Of a DNA stretch of 64,000 nt, positions 50,840-59,340 are shown piece by piece (position 1 is the stretch's first letter; each line of letters opens with the position of its first letter). The position numbers were made by a program, and so were the translations under genes. The DNA is from Lacticaseibacillus pabuli (GTDB lineage: Bacteria; Bacillota; Bacilli; Lactobacillales; Lactobacillaceae), in contig NZ_CP117884.1 in the NCBI RefSeq assembly GCF_028736235.1, positions 1,922,001 to 1,986,000 on the forward strand, written 5' to 3'. The notes under the pieces are model-generated. The model was not told the origin of the DNA. It was given only the letters and a program-made list of their open reading frames with translations, and did not search any database.

Positions 50840-51265
50840 TCAATTCTTCTCGATTCTAAAGAGCGGTTGATCGTATTCAACGAGGCTGCCGTCCTCAACT
50901 AAAACCTCACGCAAAATGCCATCATACGGGCTCTTCACTTCGTTCACGACTTTCATGGCCTCAATCAAGCAGACAACATCGCCGGCTTTAACCTGATCTC
51001 CCACGCTTTTAAACACGGGCTTGCCCGGTTGAGCCGCTAAGTAAACAAGGCCAACCAGCGGCGCCGGCACAACGGCATCATCCTCAGTGGGTGCTTCAGC
51101 AGTTTGGACGGGTGCCGAAGTTGCCACTGGTGCAGCCGAATTAGCTGCATTTGAGTGATGAGGCTTGGTTAACAACAACTTGAAATTGTTGTCACTAATT
51201 TGCATTTCGTTTAATGAGGACCGCTCGAACTTATCAACGAGACGTTCAATTTCTTGCTCGTTCAC
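50840..51265 (-). CDS. accB: Biotin carboxyl carrier protein of acetyl-CoA carboxylase
   Basis: 141 residues. An N-terminal helix, an Ala/Pro-rich linker (about residues 40-65) and a C-terminal biotinyl domain with CLIEAMKVVNEVKSP, whose Lys is the biotin site. It carries CO2 from AccC to AccA-AccD. BirA in the same operon modifies it. Confidence 0.93.
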   Translation of the reverse strand: MNEQEIERLVDKFERSSLNEMQISDNNFKLLLTKPHHSNAANSAAPVATSAPVQTAEAPTEDDAVVPAPLVGLVYLAAQPGKPVFKSVGDQVKAGDVVCLIEAMKVVNEVKSPYDGILREVLVEDGSLVEYDQPLFRIEKN

Positions 51266-51267
51266 GC

Positions 51268-52488
51268 TTATCCCTCCCAGCGTTTAAAGGCAATCACGGC
51301 GTTGTGGCCGCCGAATCCAAACGAGTTACTTAACGCATAATTCACTTGTTGGTGCGCATTGTCCGCATTCACCAATGTGACGGGGGTTTCTGGATCTTGA
51401 TCGTAGACCCCCACGTTTTGTGGTAACTGACCATTTAAAGCGCCAATTGTGGCAACGGCTTCAATTGCGCCAGCCGCACCTAATAAGTGGCCGGTCATTC
51501 CCTTGGTGCTGCTGACCAAGACATCTTGACCAAACAAGTCCGCGATAGCGCGCGCTTCACCCGCATCGTTCGCCTTGGTGGCCGTACCATGCGCGTTGAT
51601 GTACCCGACGTCTTTTGGTTTGATACCGGCTTCTGAAATCGCCTGACTCATCGCGCGTTTTGCACCCTTGCCGGAAGGATCAGGGGCAGTGACGTGATAG
51701 GCGTCTGAGGTTCGCCCGTAACCGACAATCTCGGCTAGGATGGGCGCGTTTCTAGCTCGGGCATGGGTCAAACTTTCAAGAATCAGTGTGGCGCCGCCTT
51801 CACCCATGACGAAACCGTTGCGGTTCACATCAAACGGCATTGAGGCCTTTAATGGATCTGTCGACTTAGATAACGCGGTCAAGGCAGCAAAGCCGGCAAT
51901 CCCAATTTCGTTGACAGACGCTTCTGAGCCCCCGGTCATCATGACCTGAGCACGGCCCAATTTAATTTGTTCAAAGGCGTCGCCAATGGCGTTCGTTGCA
52001 GAGGCACAAGCCGTGACAACGGCTTCACTAATGTTTTCCGCCTTAAAATAAATCGACAGATTACCGGCAGCCATATTAATGATTGAATTGGAGACAAAAA
52101 GCGGTGAAACCCGCTTTGGGCCCTTATCATGCATTTTGATGACTTGTTCTTGAATGGTGGTCAAGCCACCAATCCCTGAACCGTAGATGACACCAAAGTC
52201 CTCTGAGACAACGTTATCGGGTTCTAGCCCCGCGTTTTCCATCGCTTCAATCGCACTGTATAAAGCATACTGAGAAAACAGGTCCATCCGTTTCGCCGTC
52301 TTGGCTGACAAGCGCTTAGTCGCCTCAAAATCCTTCACTTCACCAGCGACGGTAATGCCAGTATCCGCAGTGAACTTGGTGATTGGCGCAATGCCAACCC
52401 GACTATCTGCCACACCGTTCAAAAAGGTTTTGGCATCGTTTCCTAGAGGTGTCACTGCACCCATTCCTGTTACAACTACTCGTTCCAT
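51268..52488 (-). CDS. fabF: 3-oxoacyl-ACP synthase II
   Basis: 406 residues. VVTGMGAVTPLGND at the start, TACASATNAIGDAF with the catalytic Cys, NAHGTATKANDAGEA and the second His in KGMTGHLLGAAG. It condenses malonyl-ACP with acyl-ACP to elongate chains. The gene lies 9 nt after fabG and 2 nt before accB. Confidence 0.94.
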   Translation of the reverse strand: MERVVVTGMGAVTPLGNDAKTFLNGVADSRVGIAPITKFTADTGITVAGEVKDFEATKRLSAKTAKRMDLFSQYALYSAIEAMENAGLEPDNVVSEDFGVIYGSGIGGLTTIQEQVIKMHDKGPKRVSPLFVSNSIINMAAGNLSIYFKAENISEAVVTACASATNAIGDAFEQIKLGRAQVMMTGGSEASVNEIGIAGFAALTALSKSTDPLKASMPFDVNRNGFVMGEGGATLILESLTHARARNAPILAEIVGYGRTSDAYHVTAPDPSGKGAKRAMSQAISEAGIKPKDVGYINAHGTATKANDAGEARAIADLFGQDVLVSSTKGMTGHLLGAAGAIEAVATIGALNGQLPQNVGVYDQDPETPVTLVNADNAHQQVNYALSNSFGFGGHNAVIAFKRWEG

Positions 52489-52497
52489 GTGGACCTC

Positions 52498-53217
52498 CTA
52501 AAGGGTCAAGCCACCATCGATTGTAATGACCTGGCCAGTGACGTATTCGTTATTTAATAAAAAGGCACAAACATCGGCAATTTCGGCTGGTTTCGCGAAT
52601 CGTTTAGCCGGAATTTCAGCCAGAATGGCTTCTTTCGTCTTATCGCTGAGTGCATCCGTCATGTCGGTCTCGACCATCCCAGGAGCAATCGCATTGCTGC
52701 GAACCTGACGAAGGCCGCCTTCTTTGGCAATGGTTTTCATTAGCCCAATCAACCCGGCTTTGCTGGCCGCATAGTTGGCTTGACCGACGTTTCCAGTCAA
52801 TCCCACCACACTGGCCATGTGAATAATGCTACCCTGGCGTTGCTTTTGCATCAGCTTCAACGCCGGTTTTGACATGTTAAAAGCACCGACTAGGTTCGTT
52901 TGGAGTACCGCATTAAAGTCCTCAGTGCTCATCCGAGTCATTAACTTATCCCGGTTAATCCCGGCATTATTAATTAATCCCCTTAACCATTCGCCGTGTT
53001 TCACTGCGTCATTAACCATCCGCTGGGCCTCAGCTTCATCCGTCACATCTCCCACAACCGTGTGGATGCCCAACGCATCAAGGGCAGCCAACTGCGATTC
53101 TGGTAACTCGTGACGGGTTGTGATGACAACATTCTCGCCATCACCCGCTAGCCGTTCTGCTATTGCTAGACCAATTCCGCGATTACCGCCGGTGATCAGC
53201 ACAACTCCATCTGCCAT
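52498..53217 (-). CDS. fabG: 3-oxoacyl-ACP reductase
   Basis: 239 residues. TGGNRGIGLAIAERL binds NADPH, NNAGINRDKLMTRM follows, and YAASKAGLIG has the catalytic Tyr-x3-Lys with Ser in MASVVGLTGN. It reduces 3-oxoacyl-ACP. It sits between fabD and fabF, as in many FASII operons. Confidence 0.94.
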   Translation of the reverse strand: MADGVVLITGGNRGIGLAIAERLAGDGENVVITTRHELPESQLAALDALGIHTVVGDVTDEAEAQRMVNDAVKHGEWLRGLINNAGINRDKLMTRMSTEDFNAVLQTNLVGAFNMSKPALKLMQKQRQGSIIHMASVVGLTGNVGQANYAASKAGLIGLMKTIAKEGGLRQVRSNAIAPGMVETDMTDALSDKTKEAILAEIPAKRFAKPAEIADVCAFLLNNEYVTGQVITIDGGLTL

Positions 53218-53223
53218 TTTTAC

Positions 53224-54126
53224 TCACCATCCTAATTCGCTTCTCACTGCGTTTAACGTTGTCATATCATTAATTTGGTACCGTTTGGCAGCTGGTGCAA
53301 TCTGCTTAGCAAAGCCACTTAAAACGTGACCGGGGCCAATTTCAACAAACTGGTCCGCACCTGCCGCCGTCAGGCCTCGAAAATCATCATAAAAATGCGT
53401 GGGCGCAACTAGCTGGTCAACCAAGGTCGCCGCTAAATGTTCAACAGCAAATGGCTGACCAGTTGTATTACTCCAAACCGGCCACTTAGGGGCGGTAAAC
53501 GCCACCGTTTCCAATCGTTGGCCCAATTTTTCTGAGGCACTTGCCATTAATGGCGTGTGAGAACTAACAGCAACCTTGAGCGGCACCACTCGAATTTTAT
53601 GATCCTTCAAGGCCTGTTTGAGCTGTTTCACCGCCTCAGGGGTACCACCGACCACAAGCTGATTAAGCGTATTGTAGTTGGCAATGTAGACCCCATCGAT
53701 CTTATCGCACAGTTCTTGGACAATGGTTTGCTGGTCCGTTAACACCGCGGCCATTTTCCCCGGTGTTTCATGACCAGCCGCCGCCATATAGCGAGACCGG
53801 TCTGCCACGAGCCGTAAGCCGTCTTCAAATGACAAACTGCCAGCAGCAACCAGCGCACTATACTCACCTAGACTTAATCCCACCAGTCCAACAGGCGTTG
53901 CCGCTGTTGGCGCAATCAACCGCCAGATGCCATAGCTCATCGTCAAAATTGCAACCTGCGTGTTTTCTGGTGCAGCCGCAACCTCCGGATCAGCGAGGTT
54001 AATGCCAAGAATGTCAGAAGCCTGCGTGACCGTTTGGCGATAGCTGGGCTCTTCACGGTATAGGTCTTGACCCATTCCAAGTGTTTGGGCACCCTGACCC
54101 GCAAATAAATAAGCCGTTTTTGCCAT
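53224..54126 (-). CDS. fabD: Malonyl-CoA:ACP transacylase
   Basis: 300 residues. YLFAGQGAQTLGMGQDLY at the start; the nucleophile Ser is in GLSLGEYSALVAAG (usually GHSLGEY, here Leu for His) and the partner His in VSSHTPLM. It loads malonyl groups on ACP. It starts 3 nt from the acpP stop. Confidence 0.93.
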   Translation of the reverse strand: MAKTAYLFAGQGAQTLGMGQDLYREEPSYRQTVTQASDILGINLADPEVAAAPENTQVAILTMSYGIWRLIAPTAATPVGLVGLSLGEYSALVAAGSLSFEDGLRLVADRSRYMAAAGHETPGKMAAVLTDQQTIVQELCDKIDGVYIANYNTLNQLVVGGTPEAVKQLKQALKDHKIRVVPLKVAVSSHTPLMASASEKLGQRLETVAFTAPKWPVWSNTTGQPFAVEHLAATLVDQLVAPTHFYDDFRGLTAAGADQFVEIGPGHVLSGFAKQIAPAAKRYQINDMTTLNAVRSELGW

Positions 54127-54129
54127 TGA

Positions 54130-54375
54130 TTATTCCTTAGCTGCTAATTGCTTTTGGACGTAGTCTGCCACTTGGTTAACTGTGTCTAAGCTTTCATCCG
54201 TGTCAATTTCGATTTCAAATTCATCTTCGATTTCGTTAACGAGTTCAAAAATGTCAAGACTGTCTAAGTTCATTTCTTGCTTGAATGACATATCAGGCGT
54301 GATGTCTTTACCTTCCATGCTGTCGTCTTGTTGTAATACGTTCATGATTTTTGCGATGATTTCTTCTTTTGACAT
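54130..54375 (-). CDS. acpP: Acyl carrier protein
   Basis: 81 residues. MNLDSLDIFELVNEIEDEF carries the phosphopantetheine Ser in DSLD. It is acidic, as usual. The start is set by TTGGAGGAA; an in-frame ATG 57 nt upstream lies in the fabH end and is rejected. Confidence 0.94.
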   Translation of the reverse strand: MSKEEIIAKIMNVLQQDDSMEGKDITPDMSFKQEMNLDSLDIFELVNEIEDEFEIEIDTDESLDTVNQVADYVQKQLAAKE

Positions 54376-54400
54376 AATAATTGATTCCTCCAAAATGGTT

Positions 54401-55378
54401 TTAGTTGTAGTAGTCGAATATTGAAGCGCCAATTGTCAACCCGCCACCAAAACCACACAGTAGCACCTTGTCGCCGGGTTTTAGTTGATCGCTTGCCACT
54501 AAGTCGTTTAAGACCAATGGTTCGCTCGCCGCTGCAACATTTCCGTATTCGTCAATGTTGATGGGGCACTGTTGGGCTGTTAACCCTAATTTTTTGCTGA
54601 GTTGTTGAATGATTCTGGCATTCGCTTGGTGGAAAACCACCCAATCAATATCGGGTAACGTCAGGCCGGTCTTTTGAAGGACCTCTTCAATGACAACCGG
54701 GGCCTTCTTAATCACAAAGTTGTAGATTTGATGACCGTCCATCGTCAAGTATGAGTCGGCTTCTACCGGTTTAGCGAAGGGGCTATTGTTCGGCCGAAAA
54801 TCAGCCATGAGACTGCGCCCTTTTTCGCCAAAGGTTTTAAACGCGTCACCCAAGTAATGGTCTTGGCCATCCTCGTTCAGCGCTAATAACACCCCTGCGG
54901 CGCCATCGCCGAACAACACTGCCGTACTGCGATCCTGCCAGTTAACGTACTTACTCATCACCTCACCGCCAATGACGATGACGTTTTGATAGCCCTTTGC
55001 GACTGCCATATCATGAGCAACAGCCATGGCGTAGACAAACCCGGTGCACGCTGCATTGACGTCAAGCGTCGCCGCGTTTTCAGCACCAATCGCGCCTTGA
55101 ACCGTTGCGGCCACACTGGGCATGCTGTAGGTTGGTGACATGGTGGCAACCACAATGAGATCAATTTGTTTGGGCCCTATACTATTGGCCTGCACCAACT
55201 GCTGGGCAACGTCGATGCATAAGCTCTCCGTTGTTTCAGTTGAGGCGAGGTGGCGACGTTCAATCCCCGTTCGCTGTTTGATCCACTCGTCACTGGTCGG
55301 CATTATTTTGGCTAGATCAGAGTTCGTGATGATTTGATCCGGTACTGCACGAGCCGTTGTTATTAAGTTAAATGTCAT
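54401..55378 (-). CDS. fabH: 3-oxoacyl-ACP synthase III
   Basis: 325 residues. The catalytic Cys is in DVNAACTGFVYAM, His in FHQANARIIQQL and Asn in YGNVAAAS. It starts fatty-acid synthesis from acetyl-CoA (or a related primer) and malonyl-ACP. It lies between fabT and acpP. Confidence 0.94.
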   Translation of the reverse strand: MTFNLITTARAVPDQIITNSDLAKIMPTSDEWIKQRTGIERRHLASTETTESLCIDVAQQLVQANSIGPKQIDLIVVATMSPTYSMPSVAATVQGAIGAENAATLDVNAACTGFVYAMAVAHDMAVAKGYQNVIVIGGEVMSKYVNWQDRSTAVLFGDGAAGVLLALNEDGQDHYLGDAFKTFGEKGRSLMADFRPNNSPFAKPVEADSYLTMDGHQIYNFVIKKAPVVIEEVLQKTGLTLPDIDWVVFHQANARIIQQLSKKLGLTAQQCPINIDEYGNVAAASEPLVLNDLVASDQLKPGDKVLLCGFGGGLTIGASIFDYYN

Positions 55379-55388
55379 TTTGCTGTCC

Positions 55389-55856
55389 TTACTGGGTGAT
55401 GTCGCTCAAAAAGTCTTCCAGGTTAATCAAGGCACGCTTGATGACCTTTACTTCATTGCCGTCCATTCCCTTAATAAAGCTCTTAACGATTTGGCGATGA
55501 AAGGCGTCATGGGCCCGGTATAACAGCTTGCCTTTGTTGGTTAGTGTCAGTCGGGTCACCCGATGATCTTGTTCGTCGTTGATTCGTTTGACGTACCCTT
55601 TACGCTCCAAGGTTTTGACGTTCGTTGTCAACGTCCCCTTAGTTAGCCGTAATTCATTTGCAACCTCGGTACTCGTTTTGTGATCATGCAGCGTAATCGC
55701 ATGAATCAGGTGAATTTCTTTCACCGAAATATCCCGAAAGGTACTTTTCCGCAACGTTTCTTCCTCGATTCGCATAATATGGTCGTAAACATCCACCAAT
55801 GCATCGTTCATAAATCGAAAATCCGCTTTACTAATATTGTTTTTTTCTTCAGCCAT
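55389..55856 (-). CDS. fabT: MarR family fatty-acid synthesis repressor FabT
   Basis: 155 residues. The winged helix is STEVANELRLTKGTLTTNVKTLERKGYVKRI with the wing in DEQDHRVTRLTLTNKG. In streptococci and lactobacilli FabT sits in the fab operon and represses it with acyl-ACP as corepressor. Two matching boxes lie at the operon promoter, so autoregulation is likely. Confidence 0.92.
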   Translation of the reverse strand: MAEEKNNISKADFRFMNDALVDVYDHIMRIEEETLRKSTFRDISVKEIHLIHAITLHDHKTSTEVANELRLTKGTLTTNVKTLERKGYVKRINDEQDHRVTRLTLTNKGKLLYRAHDAFHRQIVKSFIKGMDGNEVKVIKRALINLEDFLSDITQ

Positions 55857-55868
55857 TGTTCATTTTCC

Positions 55869-56315
55869 TTAATTTGACGCCGTATTTGGTGCCACAATAA
55901 AGGTCAAGTCTGCCTTAGCTGCAACGTTGTCGCCAACGGTTGCTTCTGTATGCACCACTCCCATATTACTACGTCGTTTTGTAAAGGCCACGTGTAACTT
56001 TAAAACATCGCCAGGACGAACGATTTGATGGAAGCGGGCGTCTTTAATAGCGCCCAGGTAAGCTGTTTTGCCAGCAAATTCAGGGGACTTTAAAATTAAA
56101 ATTGAAGCGGCTTGTGCCAGTGACTCAATAATGAGCACCCCTGGCATCACCGGATTGCCCGGAAAATGGCCCTGAAAGAATTCTTCGTTGATGGTGACGT
56201 TTTTGGTTGCCACAATTGATTCGCCAGGTTCCAATTCATCCACATAATCCATGAATAAGATTGGGTACCGGTTAGGAATCAATTCCATAATTTCTTGGGC
56301 AGATAAGATTGCCAA
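55869..56315 (-). CDS. fabZ: 3-hydroxyacyl-ACP dehydratase
   Basis: 148 residues. LIPNRYPILFMDYVDE and FFQGHFPGNPVMPGVLIIES hold the catalytic His and Glu. It dehydrates 3-hydroxyacyl-ACP and is probably the active dehydratase of the operon. The start is taken as TTG at 56315 behind GGGAGGTTAAAACAA; frames further upstream reach into the operator region. First gene of the operon. Confidence 0.92.
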   Translation of the reverse strand: MAILSAQEIMELIPNRYPILFMDYVDELEPGESIVATKNVTINEEFFQGHFPGNPVMPGVLIIESLAQAASILILKSPEFAGKTAYLGAIKDARFHQIVRPGDVLKLHVAFTKRRSNMGVVHTEATVGDNVAAKADLTFIVAPNTASN

Positions 56316-56374
56316 TTGTTTTAACCTCCCTTTTGCTTGAGTACTTGTTTTTAAGTATTCGACGTGGTAATTTA

Positions 56375-56389
56375 GTTTGAACATCAAAC
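56375..56389. promoter_or_regulatory. FabT box in the operon leader
   Basis: GTTTGAACATCAAAC matches the FabT inverted repeat GTTTGA-N3-TCAAAC. It lies just after the predicted start point, 50 bp from the second box. Confidence 0.85.
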
Positions 56390-56408
56390 CAATTTATCGA
56401 ATGACCTT

Positions 56409-56437
56409 AATATAATCACATTTAGTTTGAATGTCAA
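56409..56437 (-). promoter_or_regulatory. FASII operon promoter
   Basis: On the minus strand, TTGACA (56432-56437) and TATATT (56409-56414) with a 17-bp spacer. The -35 lies in the upstream FabT box. Confidence 0.85.
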
Positions 56438-56439
56438 AC
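56425..56439. promoter_or_regulatory. FabT box over the -35
   Basis: GTTTGAATGTCAAAC, with the same arms as the box at 56375, flanked by TTTA and CC in both copies. It may also control the divergent bioY remnant. Confidence 0.85.
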
Positions 56440-56455
56440 CTTTTTAAGGAGTTTT

Positions 56456-56563
56456 ATGATGAATGCTAAACAATTGAGCCTGAATGCCACCTTACTGGCA
56501 TTGTTGATTATCCTTGGTATGACGCCGCCAATCGCTGTTGGGTTACCCGTTCCAATCGTCCTG
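56456..56563 (+). pseudogene. bioY: 5' remnant of the biotin transporter gene bioY
   Basis: After AAGGAG, ATG-ATG opens a frame reading NAKQLSLNATLLALLIILGM then TPPIAVGLPVPIVL, the first helix and pore-side loop of BioY. The BioY-like sequence ends at about 56563; the frame runs on in IS21-like end sequence to a TAA at 56618. It diverges from the fab operon across the FabT boxes, fitting biotin supply for AccB. The rest of the gene is not found in the window, so it was lost by insertion and deletion. Confidence 0.75.
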
Positions 56564-56623
56564 AAGGCGGCGAAGCGAATTGCCCAACTCGGCGATCTTT
56601 TTTACCCCATTCGGTGCTAAAAT
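56564..56623. repeat. Degenerate IS21-like end between bioY and the complete IS21
   Basis: CGGCGAAGCGAATTGCCCAA and CGGCGATCTTTTTTACC resemble the terminal repeats of the adjacent IS21 (CGGCGAAAAAATTGTCC and CGGCGAAGAAATTGACC) but are clearly diverged. This suggests that an older, related element interrupted bioY first. Confidence 0.5.
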
Positions 56624-56703
56624 TGACACCACTCGGCGAAAGAATTGACCAAGAATTTCAAAAGTGGCATCGCTGAGCGTTTTCAGCGATGCCACTTTCA
56701 GTT

Positions 56704-56910
56704 TTACGGGAGCTTGTCTCCTCGGCACTTACCCAGGTATTTCACGATGACTTCTTTTCCATATTCGAAAAGCTCGTCATCCGTCAATTTATCGTTATTT
56801 TCCCAGATAATGTCCACCAGTGCGTCGCCAAGCACGTTTTCCCAGTCTTCCATTGCGTCTGTATGTGCATAGAACAGCGCCAATCGTTGTTCCAGTTCTA
56901 CTGAAATCAT
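56704..56910 (-). CDS. Small accessory protein of the IS21 element
   Basis: 68 residues, acidic (EDWENVLGDALVDIIWENND, then LTDDELFEYGKEVIVKYLG). The ATG overlaps the istB stop as ATGA, so it is probably translated with istB. IS21 elements normally need only IstA and IstB; I do not recognise this family. It may be a passenger or a modulator. Confidence 0.5.
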   Translation of the reverse strand: MISVELEQRLALFYAHTDAMEDWENVLGDALVDIIWENNDKLTDDELFEYGKEVIVKYLGKCRGDKLP

Positions 56911-57665
56911 GCAAATTCGCCTCCGATTCCATACCGCTCGCGCATCGATTTGTCGCCTTGGATAAGGAGCTTGTAAGAATCGTGGACGATTCGGTCAAGG
57001 ATCGCATCCGCAATCTGTGGATTTCCCAGCTTACTATGCCAGCCTTCCGGCGCGAATTGAGTACAAAAGATTGTTGAACCACGCTGACTTCGATATTCGA
57101 TCAACTCAAGAATAGTCTGAGCTTGTTCATCGTTGATCGGCGTCAAAAGCCACTCATCGATGATCAAGAGTTCAACTTTCTTGTACCGTTCAATAATCTT
57201 ATGAAAGTCACCGTTTGCCTCATGCTTCGCTACAATCAAATCATCAATCAGTTCGGGAAGACGCACATATTTTACTTTATGAAACTGATGACAAGCCTCA
57301 ATCCCCAAAGCTGTCGCCAACCATGTTTTCCCGTTACCTGAAGCACCCATTAAGATGACGTTATGGTGCTCTTGAATATACGTGCCAGTCGCAAGGCGTT
57401 GAATCAAGTTCCGATCCAACTTACGATCCGGCAAGTAATTGATATCAGCTATACATGGCTCATTCGTCCGAAAATTTGCACTCTTGATCAGTCGATTCAG
57501 CCTATTTGACTGAAGGCTTGCGTAAGCCGCATCAACGAGTAACTTGAACCGATCATCAAAGTTCATTGATCGATATTCTGTGTTGCTTTCCTGTGCTTCC
57601 AAGGCATTTGCCATAGAGGTAAGCTTCATCTGCCGTAACTTCCGTTGAGTTTCGTCATTTACCAT
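56907..57665 (-). CDS. istB: IS21 helper ATPase IstB
   Basis: 252 residues. GASGNGKTWLATALGIEAC is the Walker A region and LLIIDEWLLTP the Walker B (Asp-Glu). The DnaC-like AAA+ helper assembles on target DNA and activates IstA. It overlaps the istA end by one base, as usual. Confidence 0.93.
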   Translation of the reverse strand: MVNDETQRKLRQMKLTSMANALEAQESNTEYRSMNFDDRFKLLVDAAYASLQSNRLNRLIKSANFRTNEPCIADINYLPDRKLDRNLIQRLATGTYIQEHHNVILMGASGNGKTWLATALGIEACHQFHKVKYVRLPELIDDLIVAKHEANGDFHKIIERYKKVELLIIDEWLLTPINDEQAQTILELIEYRSQRGSTIFCTQFAPEGWHSKLGNPQIADAILDRIVHDSYKLLIQGDKSMRERYGIGGEFA

Positions 57666-59200
57666 TAGTCATTTCCTCCAAAGTATGCTGCACCACGAGT
57701 AAAACCGTAGTCGGGTTCGTTAATCGTCTTTGGTGCTGGAATCTTTTGACTTTTCATAACCCGTTCAACTACGGACACCGTCGGTGCGGTCGCAATTTTC
57801 ATCACGGTCGTACACGCGGCTTCGATTTCAATAGCTGCGTATTTTCTAGCTAAGCCTTTGAATCGAAAAGCTGCACTTAGACCTTGTTTTTCACTTGCCG
57901 CCGATTTAAGTAGATATCGCATTACGGCAAGCGTATTGATGCCAACCTCTTCCGCCCAAGCTAATGCGTTCTCAGGTGTATGATCGACGAACAGTTTATG
58001 TTCTGCTGGCAAATGATCGTGATTGGTTGAAAATTGCCCGAATTTACCGGTTAGTCGTTTATGGGAGGCAATTCGATTACCTTTGTAGAAAACTTCTACG
58101 ATATCTTTCGTCACCTTGATATCCACTTTAGATGAGATATACTCGTAAGGAACAGAGTAAAACTGACTTTCCACGTTGATGTGGTAGTCTAATTGCACGA
58201 TGGCAGTCCGCCAACTGGCCATCGTATAAGCTTGAACAGGTAATGGTCGCAAGGCAAAGCTTTCTTCGTCATGAAACGCCGAAAGGCGACTACCTTGTTT
58301 ATATTTCTTTGTGAATGGCCGTTCGTTGAACTCCTTGAGTTTGATGCGAACGGCCTTATTTAATTCCTCGAGGCCAAAGAATGTTTCATTTCGTAGCGCT
58401 GCTATAATCCATGTTGATACTGTCCCCACAACACCTTCGACAGTCGGCTTATCCTTTGGCTTCCGGACTCGTGCTGGCATCACAATTGTGCCGTAGTGCA
58501 AGGCTAGATCTCGATACATTTCATTCAAGATGATTTCGCTATGCTTGTGCGAAGTCACACCCGTTTTGAGATTGTCGGAAATCAGATATTGCGTCACACC
58601 ACCAAAGAATTCATACGCATGAATGTGTCCAGTAAGCCACGCCTCCTGTTGTTCAGTCATAAATGCCTCACAGTAGCTGTACGCACTACACGGCAAAGAA
58701 GCGATGAACAGATATGCCTTGATGATTTCTCCAGTTTCGCGATCGACGATATGCAAAGGTGAGCCCGCCCAATCGACCTCCATCACTTCACCTGGTTTAC
58801 GCCGGATCCGCATAGTTGCCTTATATTTCTGCGCATAAGCACGATAATACTGGCAAAAGGTTCGATACGCATACGGAATTGTGCCATTTTGTCGGCACTC
58901 TTGCTCATATTCATAATGAACCAGGGATAAGGTGACGTTAGGCTTAGCCAATTCCTCGTGTATCTTTTCGAAGTCGGGTATCTGCCGACCTTTTGCCATC
59001 GGTTGCTTCTGAGGAAACAACAAGCTTTCCAACCAAATATCATCCACATCATCAGTAAATGGTGGACTAATCTGATGTAGCTCAGCTTGCTTGATAACTT
59101 CAGAAATCTTGGGACGTGAATTCCCAGTGATTGCCGCAATGTCTCGCTGCACCAGCTCTTGAGCGTGAAGCTCAAGAATTTGACGGTAATGAATAGCCAT
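57665..59200 (-). CDS. istA: IS21 transposase IstA
   Basis: 511 residues. The N-terminal helix-turn-helix (ELVQRDIAAITGNSRPKISE) is followed by a DDE core with VMEVDWAGSPLHIVDRETGE (first Asp), SDNLKTGV (second Asp) and the downstream acidic residue near KPTVEGVVG. The length is normal, with no breaks, so it may be active. Confidence 0.92.
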   Translation of the reverse strand: MAIHYRQILELHAQELVQRDIAAITGNSRPKISEVIKQAELHQISPPFTDDVDDIWLESLLFPQKQPMAKGRQIPDFEKIHEELAKPNVTLSLVHYEYEQECRQNGTIPYAYRTFCQYYRAYAQKYKATMRIRRKPGEVMEVDWAGSPLHIVDRETGEIIKAYLFIASLPCSAYSYCEAFMTEQQEAWLTGHIHAYEFFGGVTQYLISDNLKTGVTSHKHSEIILNEMYRDLALHYGTIVMPARVRKPKDKPTVEGVVGTVSTWIIAALRNETFFGLEELNKAVRIKLKEFNERPFTKKYKQGSRLSAFHDEESFALRPLPVQAYTMASWRTAIVQLDYHINVESQFYSVPYEYISSKVDIKVTKDIVEVFYKGNRIASHKRLTGKFGQFSTNHDHLPAEHKLFVDHTPENALAWAEEVGINTLAVMRYLLKSAASEKQGLSAAFRFKGLARKYAAIEIEAACTTVMKIATAPTVSVVERVMKSQKIPAPKTINEPDYGFTRGAAYFGGND

Positions 59201-59340
59201 TACAAAGACCTCCTGTATTTAAGAATTGCACGCGCTTACACGTATGCTACTCGTAGTATACAGGAGGTTTCTGTATTGTTGGTCAATTTCTTCGCCGACC
59301 TTGGACAATTTTTTCGCCGAGTGGTGTCAAAAACTTCGCA

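Larger units (their letters stand above)
56624..59328. mobile_element. Complete IS21 family element
   Basis: The ends are TGACACCACTCGGCGAAAGA (left, from 56624) and TGACACCACTCGGCGAAAAA (right, reversed, ending 59328). CGGCGAA-type repeats recur inside the right end, as usual for IS21. It carries istA and istB, with a small third frame after istB. One side borders the degenerate IS21 end next to bioY, the other an IS1380 remnant. Confidence 0.88.
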
